Origin: Bifidobacterium ramosum | GTDB lineage: Bacteria; Actinomycetota; Actinomycetes; Actinomycetales; Bifidobacteriaceae | Reading direction: 5' to 3' | DNA length: 32,854 nucleotides | Assembly: GCF_009299505.1 (NCBI RefSeq) | Contig: NZ_WBSM01000017.1 | Location: 1 to 32,854 of the forward strand | Part shown: positions 1-7,646 of the stretch, one piece after another | Layout: each line of letters starts with the position of its first letter | How positions within the stretch are numbered: position 1 is the stretch's first letter | Translations under genes and position numbers: made by a program | Notes under the pieces: model-generated | The model's database searches: none | Seen by the model: only the letters and a program-made list of their open reading frames with translations | What the model was told of the DNA's origin: nothing

Positions 1-53
1 CCGGCCGATGATGATGAAAACGTGTCCATACACCATTGTCACCACCCAAACCC

Positions 54-104
54 GTCAACCATGCCCCAGGACATACCGTCAACCATGCCCCGACACATGC
101 GTCA
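54..104 (-). repeat. IS-end-like repeat, left copy (51 bp, inverted partner at the right end)
   Basis: A 51-bp block here is identical, in inverted orientation, to 32751-32801. Read on the minus strand it holds two tandem 21-bp units of the form ATGTxyYGGGGCATGGTTGAC spaced 24 bp apart. Several related binding-site-like units at one end are typical of some insertion-sequence termini, but no transposase lies in the window, so the IS family is not assigned. It abuts the truncated end of the MFS gene and supplies its stop codon. Confidence 0.6.
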
Positions 105-779
105 ACTATCCGCTGAAGCTAAACACATGCCGTACCAGACCCGCACGTCGGTAAACAGACGGAATTGCGGCAGGAAACGCGTGGTTCCGGTCGCATATGA
201 GGTGCGTGGCAGGCAGCGCAGCATCGATATGATGACGAGCACGGTCAGCAGATTGATCAGATGGAATGACCATCGCCAGCCGAACTGTTGTGCGATGAAT
301 GTACCGATCGGCACGCCGAAGACCGCGGCGATGGAGATGCCGGAGAAGATCCAGGACATGAACCGGGGCCGATCAGATGCGCCGACCAGATCCGGTGCGA
401 ACGTCATGGGCACGGCCACGAGTGGTCCGCTCACTGTGGCGATGACGATGCGCCCCACCAGCAGCATCGGATAATTCAGGGCAAAGGCGCACAGGACATT
501 GCCGGCCAAGAAGATGCCCGTCATCGCCATCAAGGCATGGAATCGATTGAATTTCGCGGATACGGCCGCTCCGATTGGAGTCATCGGCGCGTATACGAGC
601 GCGAAGGCAGAGACCAATGAACCGATGGCCGCCAACGAAACGCGCATGTCCGAGGCAATCGGCTGCATGACGCCAACCACGATGAACTCGCTCAGTCCCA
701 GCAAAAACGTCAATGCGATAAGCGTGACGACCGGCACGGTGAAGAACCGGGATCCACTTCGCGTCCTCGTGGCATCCAC
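102..779 (-). pseudogene. MFS drug/sugar exporter (DHA1/AraJ-like), 3'-truncated
   Basis: The 225 residues match the N-terminal half of a 12-helix DHA1-type exporter of about 400 residues. The first helix carries LSEFIVVGVMQPIASDM, and about six membrane segments follow. The reading frame ends just after the central cytoplasmic region (RLFTDVRVWYGM), where a second six-helix bundle should begin. Its stop codon TGA is the first triplet of the 51-bp repeat, so the gene was probably interrupted by a mobile element. The GTG start is supported by AGGAAAGG about nine bases upstream. It is divergent from an AraC-type regulator. A half transporter is unlikely to work, though the upstream reading frame is intact. 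Substrate unknown. Confidence 0.75.
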
Positions 780-824
780 TATGAATATCCTTTCCTGAAT
801 GGCATGATCAACTATCGAAATAAG

Positions 825-850
825 GTGAACATGACTATCGATATGTTCAC
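825..850. promoter_or_regulatory. Spaced palindrome in the divergent MFS/AraC promoter region
   Basis: GTGAACAT and ATGTTCAC form perfect 8-bp arms separated by 10 bp, with repeated ACTATCGA words around them. The site sits in the 164-bp gap between two divergent starts, where a regulator controlling both genes would bind. Binding by the adjacent AraC-type protein is inference. Confidence 0.5.
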
Positions 851-943
851 ATCACTCACCTAGAAACTACTGTTATGATATCGATACAAACTCGATGAGA
901 TACGAGACGAACCATCACTATAGTTTCCATTACTATAGAAATC

Positions 944-1966
944 GTGACAACAATGACTGCCGAGCGAACGATTGATCAGACCTCTCCGAAGAGTCCCAAT
1001 CCTCTGACCATTTTCTCCGATCTTTCGGAAACCCCGCACTACAATCTGCCGGGATTGCCGATGTACGCGAGACGCGACGACATGCGTCGCTATGGCTTCC
1101 GCATGGCGTGCCATTGGCATCGCGACCTGGAATTCATCCATGTTCTCAACGGCCATCCACGTGTATTCGTCAACGGCGCGCTCATTCCGTTGCATGCAGG
1201 CGAAGGCATCTTCATCAACTCGCGTCGCATGCACTATCTGGTATGCGACGACGGCGATGATGCCGGATTCGTCTCGGCGGTAATCGATGCTTCGCTGCTA
1301 GGCGCGATGTATGCGCCAATGGCAGCCGCCATGCTCAAGCGCATGGGCGACACCGCTCCTGATTACGTCGTACTCGACTCAACCTGTGAACGGGACCGCA
1401 CGTTGCTGTTCGGTATCGACGAGCTCGAACGACTGATGTCCCGGTGCGAAAGTCACCAGGAGACGGGCGACGCGCTGACGGTGCTGCCGGCAGTCGCCCA
1501 GTCTGCACACTTGTGCTTTCTGGCGTTGGAAAGAGTCGAAGAAGGAACCATTACCGCCGAACCCAAGACGGTGGATCAAAGAACCTCGGAATATCCAACT
1601 CCTTCATCGGCACATGCCGCGGCAAACGATCCGGGGCCTGAGTTCAGATCGTTCCTGCTTATGATGGCCTTCATCCGCGCCAACGCATCACAAAAGATCA
1701 CCCTTGACGACATCGCGCGCGCCGGCATAGTCAACCGTCGCGTCTGCTGCGAACTGTTTCGCGCATATGCCGGGCAGACTCCGATCGACTACCTCACCGA
1801 TTATCGCCTCGGCAAGGCCCGTGAGTTGTTGTCCGAGGGAACCATGCCCATCAAGGAGATTTCGCAGGCCTGCGGCTTCTCGTCACCCGTTTATTTCAGT
1901 TACGTGTTCCGACGGCACATGGACGCCACCCCACGCCAATGGCGAGACCGAGAAATGACGAACTGA
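944..1966 (+). CDS. AraC-family transcriptional regulator
   Basis: This 340-residue protein has a cupin-like N-terminal effector domain (about residues 30-130; HWHRDLEFIHVLNG, then FVNGALIPLHAGEGIFI). Its C-terminal AraC DNA-binding domain covers about residues 240-338, with two helix-turn-helices: ITLDDIARAGIVNRRVCCELF, and IKEISQACGFSSPVYFSYVF followed by TPRQWR. The cupin-first architecture is typical of carbohydrate-responsive AraC regulators, but the ligand cannot be read. The start is either GTG at 944 or ATG at 953; neither has a clear Shine-Dalgarno. It is divergent from a truncated MFS exporter that it probably once controlled, so the regulator may be an orphan in this strain. Confidence 0.85.
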   Translation: MTTMTAERTIDQTSPKSPNPLTIFSDLSETPHYNLPGLPMYARRDDMRRYGFRMACHWHRDLEFIHVLNGHPRVFVNGALIPLHAGEGIFINSRRMHYLVCDDGDDAGFVSAVIDASLLGAMYAPMAAAMLKRMGDTAPDYVVLDSTCERDRTLLFGIDELERLMSRCESHQETGDALTVLPAVAQSAHLCFLALERVEEGTITAEPKTVDQRTSEYPTPSSAHAAANDPGPEFRSFLLMMAFIRANASQKITLDDIARAGIVNRRVCCELFRAYAGQTPIDYLTDYRLGKARELLSEGTMPIKEISQACGFSSPVYFSYVFRRHMDATPRQWRDREMTN

Positions 1967-2126
1967 GGAGAGCGTAAGTGGTTGGTCAGCGTTGCTCCGT
2001 TATTCGCTTCTTTGCATCGGAAAACGGAATAGGCGGAAGCGCTCCTTACCATTACAGACGCAACGGCTGACCGTTATCCGCGACCAACGGCGGCAAGCTA
2101 TCTCACATGCCATTACAAAATCAGGA

Positions 2127-2151
2127 TCTTGGAATCACTATGACTCCAAGA
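2127..2151. terminator. Hairpin in the AraC-tautomerase gap
   Basis: TCTTGGA and TCCAAGA form 7-bp arms with an 11-nt loop. The stem words match the much longer hairpin at 3207-3247, and both are followed by similar sequence. It lies beyond the convergent ends of araC and the tautomerase gene, so it may be a decayed shared terminator. The rest of 1967-2126 shows no gene. Confidence 0.4.
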
Positions 2152-2198
2152 CCCTCGGCACTACTCAGCAATCACTACTTGGATTCGGCTGACTTGCC
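2151..2198 (-). repeat. Degenerate module-boundary repeat R1
   Basis: The block shares CAATCACT and GACTTGCC words, in order, with repeat R2 (3252-3300) but lacks the middle part of R2. On the minus strand it reads as a short coding tail GKSAESK and stop, resembling the GKSVEFKF tail of R2. It is treated as a weak relative of R2 and R3. Its origin is uncertain. Confidence 0.3.
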
Positions 2199-2234
2199 TT
2201 CCTTCCCCGCGTACCGGCTGGTACGGTCAATGAA

Positions 2235-2651
2235 TCAGTCATCAGTCTTGGCAGCGAGCCTGCCGGCAATGTACCGATATTCCTGCGTGAGACCGGCGAA
2301 ACCCCACGAGTCCGGACGCACGTCCTGAACCACGATGTAGCTGGCTTCGGACACCGTTCCGAGAATCGCCGCCATACCATCGAACGCACGCCGAACGAAC
2401 AACGCCTTATCACCTTTGGCGTTGGTGCCCTCGGTGATCTTGATCTCCACATAGAATGTGCCCTCGCCACGATCCGGCACAGACCGCCCGCCGACGAACC
2501 AGCACGCAGGATCCGCGAAGTCCACGTCCACGGACACCACGTCACGCTGCTTCCCGAGAACGTCCACCGCCAGCCCGGTGAGCAAATCCGCAACCTTGGC
2601 TGCGATTTCCGTTGATCCATCTCCCGCAACACGAGCCCTGATGTACGGCAT
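2235..2651 (-). CDS. Tautomerase-superfamily protein
   Basis: The protein of 138 residues begins MPYIRARV. After removal of Met the N-terminal Pro would be the catalytic base, as in the 4-oxalocrotonate tautomerase/MIF superfamily. The length is about twice the short 4-OT subunit and close to MIF-like members, fitting a two-repeat subunit. The start at 2651 is chosen because AAGGAG precedes it by seven bases and it exposes the Pro; an earlier in-frame start at 2681 would bury that residue. It probably acts in the cytoplasm on a keto-enol substrate that cannot be predicted. The gene stands alone, between repeat R1 and an SDR pseudogene. Confidence 0.75.
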   Translation of the reverse strand: MPYIRARVAGDGSTEIAAKVADLLTGLAVDVLGKQRDVVSVDVDFADPACWFVGGRSVPDRGEGTFYVEIKITEGTNAKGDKALFVRRAFDGMAAILGTVSEASYIVVQDVRPDSWGFAGLTQEYRYIAGRLAAKTDD

Positions 2652-2778
2652 ATCCGTCTCCTTCAATACAAGATATTGCATTGCAGAGTATACGGTACGA
2701 CATCTACCGCCACCTCCGGCCGGTGGCTGTGTTTGGATTCCTCGTAACGACAGTGATGATGCGAACCGGCCATGACCA

Positions 2779-3105
2779 TCAACCCCGACTTACGGCACCG
2801 CCAGACCTGAGACTGGTGACGCGCACGGCCAACGTGGTCAGCACCAGCTTGGCAAACACATGGTACAGCCTGTAGAACGTCAGCGGCGTGTAGTTCGCGC
2901 ATCCGCGTTCGGCCTTCGCCAACGCCTTCGCCGTTTCCCTACGCAAATCAAGGTACGGCAGCCGAGCCAGTTTACCGGATGCGGCGCCGCGCACGTTCAT
3001 TTCGGTGTCCATGTTGCCGGGGTGAACAGCAGTACATTGACGCCGCGCGCACGTTCCTCCTCATGCAACACACGCCATCGCACGGCGGAAGAAGCCTGGG
3101 GTGAA
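2779..3105 (-). pseudogene. Short-chain dehydrogenase/reductase remnant, frameshifted
   Basis: The minus strand encodes an SDR C-terminal region: PGNMDTEMN (the usual PG-x-x-x-T segment after the active site), then ALAKAERGCANYTPLTFYRLYHVFAKLV, which resembles the tail of SDR enzymes. Upstream, in another frame, VRWRVLHEE and RARGVNVLLF continue the family pattern, so a one-base frameshift lies near 3025. The nucleotide-binding half and the catalytic YxxxK are missing. It is a decayed gene, not a small protein. The surrounding 2652-2778 and 3106-3206 show nothing convincing. Confidence 0.55.
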
Positions 3106-3206
3106 GCCACAAGTTCGAACCCACTTGATGAAAGCGTGCCCATGCGCAGACCTCGAATACGTCATTCCCGACACGGCACACACATGCGACCATTGATTCC
3201 ACATAT

Positions 3207-3247
3207 GACAGGGGTCTTGGAATTACCGAAATTCCAAGACCCCTGTC
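3207..3247. terminator. 18-bp perfect hairpin
   Basis: Two perfect 18-bp arms (3207-3224 and 3230-3247) enclose a 5-nt loop. It lies just beyond the stop of the R2 coding tail when read on the minus strand, as expected for the terminator of the vanished gene. There is no strong T-tract. Confidence 0.65.
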
Positions 3248-3251
3248 ACTA

Positions 3252-3295
3252 CCCGACAATCACTTCTTAGACGTTGGGGAGAACTTGAACTCGAC
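3252..3295 (-). repeat. Module-boundary repeat R2 (ychF-3'-end-like)
   Basis: This 44-bp block matches R3 (5674-5717) at 38 of 44 positions, in the same orientation. On the minus strand it reads VEFKFSPTSKK and stop, close to the YchF tail IVEFKFNVSK. Fifteen bases (GTCGAGTTCAAGTTC) are identical to the ychF end. It bounds the TetR-MFS module on the left. The 3296-3500 stretch beyond it holds no gene I can support. Confidence 0.6.
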
Positions 3296-3502
3296 CGACT
3301 TGCCGTACCGCAACAGCCGTCCACCCCCCACACTTGCGCAGTCGGCGGATAGTCATCCAGACATTGAAATCGAGCCATTTTTCAAAAGTCATTTATTTAT
3401 CCTCGGACACATCGAATTTAAGCTCGATGCCTGCCGTCTTTTTCATCCTGCCTTGTTGTGGATATTCAAGTACAGCGCATGATAGTCTATTCGATCATTT
3501 GA

Positions 3503-3521
3503 CAGACCGACCGACGGTCTG
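3503..3521. promoter_or_regulatory. TetR operator, copy 1
   Basis: A 19-bp near-palindrome with CAGACCG and CGGTCTG outer arms lies 36 bp upstream of the tetR start. It matches the perfect palindrome at 4312-4330 at 17 of 19 positions. Its placement predicts autorepression. Confidence 0.75.
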
Positions 3522-3557
3522 TATGCTTGTCGGCGACAAGATTGAAAGGTGAACCGC

Positions 3558-4220
3558 ATGACGCACAATACGCATCCCGAGGAGACCGAGCAGCGAATTC
3601 TCGATTCCGCCCGCAGACTCTTCGCCGAAAAGGGCTACGAGAAGACATCCATTCAGGACATCCTGAACGACCTAGGACTGTCCAAGGGCGGACTCTACCA
3701 CCATTTCAAATCGAAAGAGGCGATCCTCGACCAACTAAACGCCGACGAGTGGGCCGTCACCGCACGTCTCCTCGACGAACTCATCAAGCGTGACGACATG
3801 AGCGCGTTGGAGAAGTTGCGTGCACTCATCATTTCCGCCGTGGACGTCCCCAACCACTTGGATCTTGTCCGTTCCCAGCTCGCGCTTCTCAAAGACCCCA
3901 CATTCTTTACCGCGAACATGCGCTTCTGGTCGACGGAGCTACCGAAGTCCTTCCGGTCGCTCATCGACATGGGAGTGCAGGACGGTTCCATCCCCACGAC
4001 GTACCCAGAGGAGGCGGCGCAGCTGCTCTCGCTCCTCGGCAACTACTGGCTCATGCCCTGCTTCTATCCCGCCGACCATGCCGACATGGAACGTCGCATC
4101 CGTTGTCTCGCCACGATGCTCGATGCCATCGGTGTGCCAGTGTTCGATGAAACGCTCATCCTGCGGCTGGGCGAAGGCCTCGCGGACCTGATGTCAGAAG
4201 AGGCACCGGCGTCAGCATAG
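3558..4220 (+). CDS. TetR/AcrR-family transcriptional repressor
   Basis: The protein has 220 residues from the ATG at 3558. This start is preferred over GTG 3549 because GAAAGG lies eight bases before it. Residues about 12-58 form the TetR DNA-binding domain (RILDSARRLFAEKGYEKTS, then LNDLGLSKGGLYHHFKSKEAIL). The C-terminal ligand-binding part is divergent and gives no ligand. Two copies of a 19-bp palindrome, one before this gene and one before the MFS gene at 4370, indicate that it represses both itself and the exporter, and that an exported compound probably relieves repression. The gene pair is bounded by repeats R2 and R3, which suggests acquisition as a module. Confidence 0.88.
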   Translation: MTHNTHPEETEQRILDSARRLFAEKGYEKTSIQDILNDLGLSKGGLYHHFKSKEAILDQLNADEWAVTARLLDELIKRDDMSALEKLRALIISAVDVPNHLDLVRSQLALLKDPTFFTANMRFWSTELPKSFRSLIDMGVQDGSIPTTYPEEAAQLLSLLGNYWLMPCFYPADHADMERRIRCLATMLDAIGVPVFDETLILRLGEGLADLMSEEAPASA

Positions 4221-4262
4221 GCCGTACCCGAGCGCCGGCCTGCAGATTATGGCGTCCAAGTG

Positions 4263-4304
4263 AAAGGACGTTTGTACGTCCTTTGCTGTGGCGCATTTTT
4301 TATC
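4263..4304 (+). terminator. Hairpin and T-run between tetR and the MFS gene
   Basis: AAAGGACG and CGTCCTTT pair around a 6-nt loop (4263-4284), and a TTTTTT run follows about 11 bases later. It could terminate the tetR transcript. The distance to the T-run is longer than usual. Confidence 0.45.
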
Positions 4305-4311
4305 ACCGGAA

Positions 4312-4330
4312 CAGACCGACGGTCGGTCTG
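4312..4330. promoter_or_regulatory. TetR operator, copy 2 (perfect palindrome)
   Basis: CAGACCGAC and GTCGGTCTG flank a single central base, giving a perfect 19-bp palindrome. It lies 39 bp before the exporter start and pairs with the copy upstream of tetR. Confidence 0.8.
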
Positions 4331-4369
4331 AATAGGTGGTCATGAATATCCAAGGAAAGGAATCCCGCG

Positions 4370-5641
4370 ATGACGAACACATTCAAACATACGGCACAGC
4401 CATCAATGAACCAAGCCACGGACCCTCTTCACGTACGCGACTTCTACCTGCTCGTCGCAGGTCTCGGCATATCGCTCTTCGCCAACCTCATGTTGCGGTT
4501 CGCCATGTCCATGTGGGTGCTTGACGAGACTGGCTCGGCGGCGGCGTTCGCCTCCATCCTCACGGCAAGCATCCTGCCCACGATCCTGCTCTCGCCCCTC
4601 GGCGGTGTGGTGGCGGACCGCACGAACCGCCGAACCGTCATGGTGGCGCTCGACGCGCTCTCCGCTGCAACGGTACTCGTCTGCGCCATGATCTTCTCGG
4701 TTGTCGGCTTCAATCTGGCGGCGATCGCCGTGATGCAAGTGATGCTCGCCGTGCTCGATGCCATGGAGACGCCCACGGTGCAGGCGGCGCTGCCGCAGAT
4801 GTTCCGCTCCCACGGCGAGGACGTGATGCGCCGCGCCATGGCCGTGGTGAACGCGGTGAACCAGACGAGCACGCTCGTACCGGCCATGCTCGGCGGCGTG
4901 CTCTACGCGGCGGTGGGCGCCATGCCCATGATGGGCATTACCATCGTGGGATTCGGCACGGCCGCCGCCGTGGAATGTTTCATCCGAATCGGTGCTCCCG
5001 AACGCGGTGACGATGAGCGAACCTCCGCCCTGGACGACCTGCGCGCGGCCGGACGTTTCCTCACCCGCGAGCGTCCCCATGTACTGCATCTGGTGCTGCT
5101 CTGCGCCGCGCTCAACTTCCTGGTGACTGGATATGCGGAGGTCGGCTTCCCCTACATGGTGCGTACCGTGCTGGGGTTCGACTCCACGGCGTACGGACTT
5201 GCATACGGTCTCGTGGGAGTATCCGGACTGCTCGGTGCGCTCGTCGGGGGACGGACCGCGAAGTCGCTTTCCAAGCGGCGATTCCCGATGGCAATCGCCG
5301 CCTTCTCGCTCACCATCCTGCCCCAAGCGCTCGCCATGACGCTTCCCGCCGTCGACGGAGTGCGCTTTGTGGTGCTCACGACCAGCACCTGCGGAACCAT
5401 GGTCGCCATCACCCTCGCGAACCTCATCGCCGTGCCGGCGATCCAGCTGGGCTGTCCCGAGGACATGACCGGCAAGGTGATGTCGCTCGCGCTCTCCACG
5501 AGCATGTGCGCCCAGCCTCTCGGACAGATCACATACGGCTGGGCGTACAGCGTTTATCCAGCAGGAGCGGTCCTGGCGATGACTTTCATGCTGGCCGTTG
5601 CCATGTTGCCATTGGTTGCACACGTAGCGCGGAGGTTCTAG
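4370..5641 (+). CDS. MFS exporter (DHA3-type), TetR-controlled
   Basis: This 423-residue, highly hydrophobic protein has about 12 membrane segments and the MFS loop 2-3 signature GGVVADRTNRR at residues 78-88. The overall pattern fits the DHA3/MFS_3 multidrug or macrolide efflux group. It would export a small molecule by proton antiport across the cytoplasmic membrane. GGAAAGGA lies upstream of the ATG. Transcription is probably controlled by the adjacent TetR through the palindrome at 4312-4330. Repeat R3 begins about 30 bp after the stop codon. The substrate cannot be read; the inducer of TetR is probably also the substrate. Confidence 0.88.
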   Translation: MTNTFKHTAQPSMNQATDPLHVRDFYLLVAGLGISLFANLMLRFAMSMWVLDETGSAAAFASILTASILPTILLSPLGGVVADRTNRRTVMVALDALSAATVLVCAMIFSVVGFNLAAIAVMQVMLAVLDAMETPTVQAALPQMFRSHGEDVMRRAMAVVNAVNQTSTLVPAMLGGVLYAAVGAMPMMGITIVGFGTAAAVECFIRIGAPERGDDERTSALDDLRAAGRFLTRERPHVLHLVLLCAALNFLVTGYAEVGFPYMVRTVLGFDSTAYGLAYGLVGVSGLLGALVGGRTAKSLSKRRFPMAIAAFSLTILPQALAMTLPAVDGVRFVVLTTSTCGTMVAITLANLIAVPAIQLGCPEDMTGKVMSLALSTSMCAQPLGQITYGWAYSVYPAGAVLAMTFMLAVAMLPLVAHVARRF

Positions 5642-5673
5642 GGCATACTACCCATCCAGGGCCCTCGACGCTG

Positions 5674-5717
5674 CCCGACAAGCACTTCTTAGACGCTGGT
5701 AAGAAGTTGAACTCGGC
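5674..5717 (-). repeat. Module-boundary repeat R3 (ychF-3'-end-like)
   Basis: It matches R2 at 38 of 44 positions and has the same orientation. On the minus strand it reads AEFNFLPASKK, but the stop seen in R2 has changed to TGC, so it is a relic. R2 and R3 together bracket the TetR-MFS pair as direct repeats. Confidence 0.6.
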
Positions 5718-5745
5718 GTGATGTCGTAAAACGACATCACGCCGA
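5713..5745 (-). terminator. 15-bp perfect hairpin overlapping the DUF2442 stop codon
   Basis: Perfect 15-bp arms (5713-5727 and 5731-5745) flank an AAA loop. The last codons of the DUF2442 gene lie inside one arm. It is a likely terminator for the minus-strand transcript and overlaps the end of R3. Confidence 0.65.
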
Positions 5746-6048
5746 AACCAGTTCGCCGTGAGCAGCGTATTCATATGAGTGGTCGTACAAATACGTGGGA
5801 GAGATGTCGATGTCGCCATCGCACCACGTCAGTATGCCGTGGTCGATGTGGAATTCCTCGAATGTCTTCTCGTCCCGCAGCGGGGCAAAGGCGGGAACAT
5901 CGTCGTACATTTCAGTGAAATCGCACAGTCGCGTCTCGCCTGTGGAAAATGTCACCAGCATGACATGGTCATCCGTGACGCGGGCCGACCGGACCTCCAG
6001 TTCCCGAACAGGTTCATCCGCATACAGGATGCCATTCACTTCGAACAT
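5737..6048 (-). CDS. DUF2442-family protein
   Basis: This small soluble protein of 103 residues matches the DUF2442 pattern: a beta-rich start (VRSARVTDDHVMLVTFSTGETRLCD would cover residues 19-43), then FAPLRDEKTFEEFHIDHG and LTWCDGDIDISPTYLY near the end. DUF2442 proteins are often found beside toxin-antitoxin genes; their biochemical role is not established. AAAGGAG precedes the ATG. It lies 119 bp downstream of a HipA-like kinase gene on the same strand and may be co-transcribed with it. A partner or antitoxin role is only a suggestion from position. Confidence 0.75.
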   Translation of the reverse strand: MFEVNGILYADEPVRELEVRSARVTDDHVMLVTFSTGETRLCDFTEMYDDVPAFAPLRDEKTFEEFHIDHGILTWCDGDIDISPTYLYDHSYEYAAHGELVSA

Positions 6049-6167
6049 GGTAGGCTCCTTTCCTCACGAAAGCGGCTTGATACGGGCAAACGGTCGTTCG
6101 CCGCGGCCTTATTCCGTGTCTCTGCAGCGCACAACCCGGAAGGCTCTGCTGTATCCAAATCTGGCGT

Positions 6168-7427
6168 TTACGCTCCAAGCAGGCTGTTGTTGCGGATTAC
6201 GGGCGCGTGCTCGATGTCGGGTTGCAACGCGTCGAGCTGGGAGGCAAGCTTCGACTCGTTCACCACGGGGATGTCGAACAGCGTACGGGCCGCGGCGTGC
6301 AGATAGTCGTTCAGTGCTTCGATGCGGCCGTCTTCAAGCGGATATGTCGGATCGTTCTCCAACGTGACGTCCAATGCCTTGCGCAGCATCTCGTGCTGCG
6401 CGACCCCCATGATGACCTCGCACTGGTTGTAAAACGTCATGCGCGAGTTCGACGGCTGACGTTCCTCCAACACTTTCGGGGTCCATGCGCCACGTTCCCA
6501 ATCGGAGCGCATGTCGTTCTTGAACAGCGACATGTTGTGGTCGAACAGAGGTGCCGGGCCGAGGATACGGCCCGTATGGTTGTCACGTAGGAACCCGTGG
6601 TTGTTGGCGTGCCGGTCCTGGTTGACGATGAGCGCGTCGAATACGAGCATCGTGCGCATCGCCTCGAACGACTCCACGGACACAGCACGGGCGGCGGCGA
6701 GGATCTCAGGGAACGAGGCGAGCTGTGTGGCCGCGTAGAACGGTACGAACGACACATCCTTCGAGTTCATGGAAGGGCACACCGATGCTAGTTTGCCCTT
6801 CCAACGGGCGATACGGTAATCGACCGCGTTCACGCCGATCTTGTGCGCCAGCTGCGAGGCAAGATATTCGGAATACGGTTCCAACCCGGCGTTCGCATAA
6901 CCCTCGGAACCGGCCTTCCACAATTCCAGACCACCACCGGTATGCCGCCACGCCTTCGGGAACTGCCCGTCCGTCGTCCATTCGCTCGACAGGCCTATCG
7001 CATGCTTCTCGCTCGACGTATACCCCGTATACGCCACGATGGCGAGCGTCTCGTCCAACGGATTATCGTACAGATTGATGCCCGCGAACCTGAGATTCTC
7101 ATCGTCGCGTTCGACCCAGAACGAGTCGTTGACCGACAGTCCCTTGCACAGGTCGATGATGCCGAGTGTATCCGCGATGTTCAGTCCTGCCTGCGCGAGG
7201 ATCTGGGACGCGAACTCACGGTTCTTCGGGATGGTGCGCCGTTCCAGCCAAGCGGTGAGCTTCGCATCATCCGGCTCCGGAGCCAACGGGAACGGCAGCA
7301 GCGCCCGCTTCGACTCGTCGAACCAGCGGATGTGAGCCTCGACCTTGCCGGCCAACAGTCCCTCGCCATATGAAGCATCGAACTGGAGCAGCGGGGTGTC
7401 ATACAGACGCAACACATAACCGGCCAT
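6168..7427 (-). CDS. HipA-like serine/threonine kinase
   Basis: The protein has 419 residues. A HipA-type kinase core is visible: a possible ATP-binding lysine in LWKAGS (K171), the catalytic loop DALIVNQDRHANNHGF at residues 264-279 with D271 as base, and the metal-binding LFDHN at 294-298. HipA kinases phosphorylate proteins such as glutamyl-tRNA synthetase and cause growth arrest. The N-terminal part does not obviously match the usual HipA N-terminal domain. No HipB-type helix-turn-helix gene lies beside it, so it is either an orphan, neutralised by another protein, or a relative with another role. AAGGAA precedes the ATG. Confidence 0.7.
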   Translation of the reverse strand: MAGYVLRLYDTPLLQFDASYGEGLLAGKVEAHIRWFDESKRALLPFPLAPEPDDAKLTAWLERRTIPKNREFASQILAQAGLNIADTLGIIDLCKGLSVNDSFWVERDDENLRFAGINLYDNPLDETLAIVAYTGYTSSEKHAIGLSSEWTTDGQFPKAWRHTGGGLELWKAGSEGYANAGLEPYSEYLASQLAHKIGVNAVDYRIARWKGKLASVCPSMNSKDVSFVPFYAATQLASFPEILAAARAVSVESFEAMRTMLVFDALIVNQDRHANNHGFLRDNHTGRILGPAPLFDHNMSLFKNDMRSDWERGAWTPKVLEERQPSNSRMTFYNQCEVIMGVAQHEMLRKALDVTLENDPTYPLEDGRIEALNDYLHAAARTLFDIPVVNESKLASQLDALQPDIEHAPVIRNNSLLGA

Positions 7428-7470
7428 GAGGCACTTTCCTTAGCAGCAAGCCTGAACGCTATGAAGAAAC

Positions 7471-7499
7471 GGCCCTTGAAATCAATCGTTTCAAGGGCC
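7471..7499 (-). terminator. Terminator of the original ychF 3' end
   Basis: GGCCCTTGAAA and TTTCAAGGGCC pair perfectly over 11 bp around a 7-nt loop, followed on the minus strand by GTTTCTT. It lies just beyond the stop codon of the displaced ychF tail at 7514-7543, so it was probably the terminator of ychF before the element inserted. Confidence 0.65.
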
Positions 7500-7525
7500 A
7501 CAATTACGTTCAACTATTTCTTGCT

Positions 7526-7543
7526 GACGTTGAACTTGAACTC
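7526..7543 (-). other. attL: Attachment site, left (18-bp direct repeat)
   Basis: Eighteen bases here are identical to the 3' coding end of ychF at 22632-22649, in the same orientation. On the minus strand the relic reads EFKFNVSKK and stop, that is, a displaced YchF C-terminus. A tyrosine recombinase gene starts 104 bp away. This is the classic signature of integration into a gene's 3' end. Confidence 0.8.
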
Positions 7544-7613
7544 TTTGTGATTATTAGTTTTTATGTAGATTTTCCTACTATTCCAACACTTTGCTAAGAT
7601 TGATGCAATGACC

Positions 7614-7634
7614 TTTGACAACAAAATGTCAAAA
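7614..7634. promoter_or_regulatory. Possible recombinase arm sites, left
   Basis: TTTGACA and TGTCAAA face each other across 6 bp, just before the integrase ribosome binding site. Very similar TTTTGACAA words recur near the right attachment site (22543-22603). This suggests integrase or excisionase binding sites, and possible autoregulation of the integrase. Confidence 0.45.
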
Positions 7635-7646
7635 TGAAGGAGCAGC

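Noticed and set aside
4403..5623. 406-codon minus-strand frame over the MFS gene
   Set aside because: His/Arg/Glu-rich, no domain; antisense to a clear 12-helix transporter.
3207..7499. Regularly spaced palindromes considered as a CRISPR or integron attC array
   Set aside because: Spacing is irregular, spacers contain whole genes with their own promoters, and there is no Cas gene or integron integrase; the repeats instead resemble the ychF 3' end.
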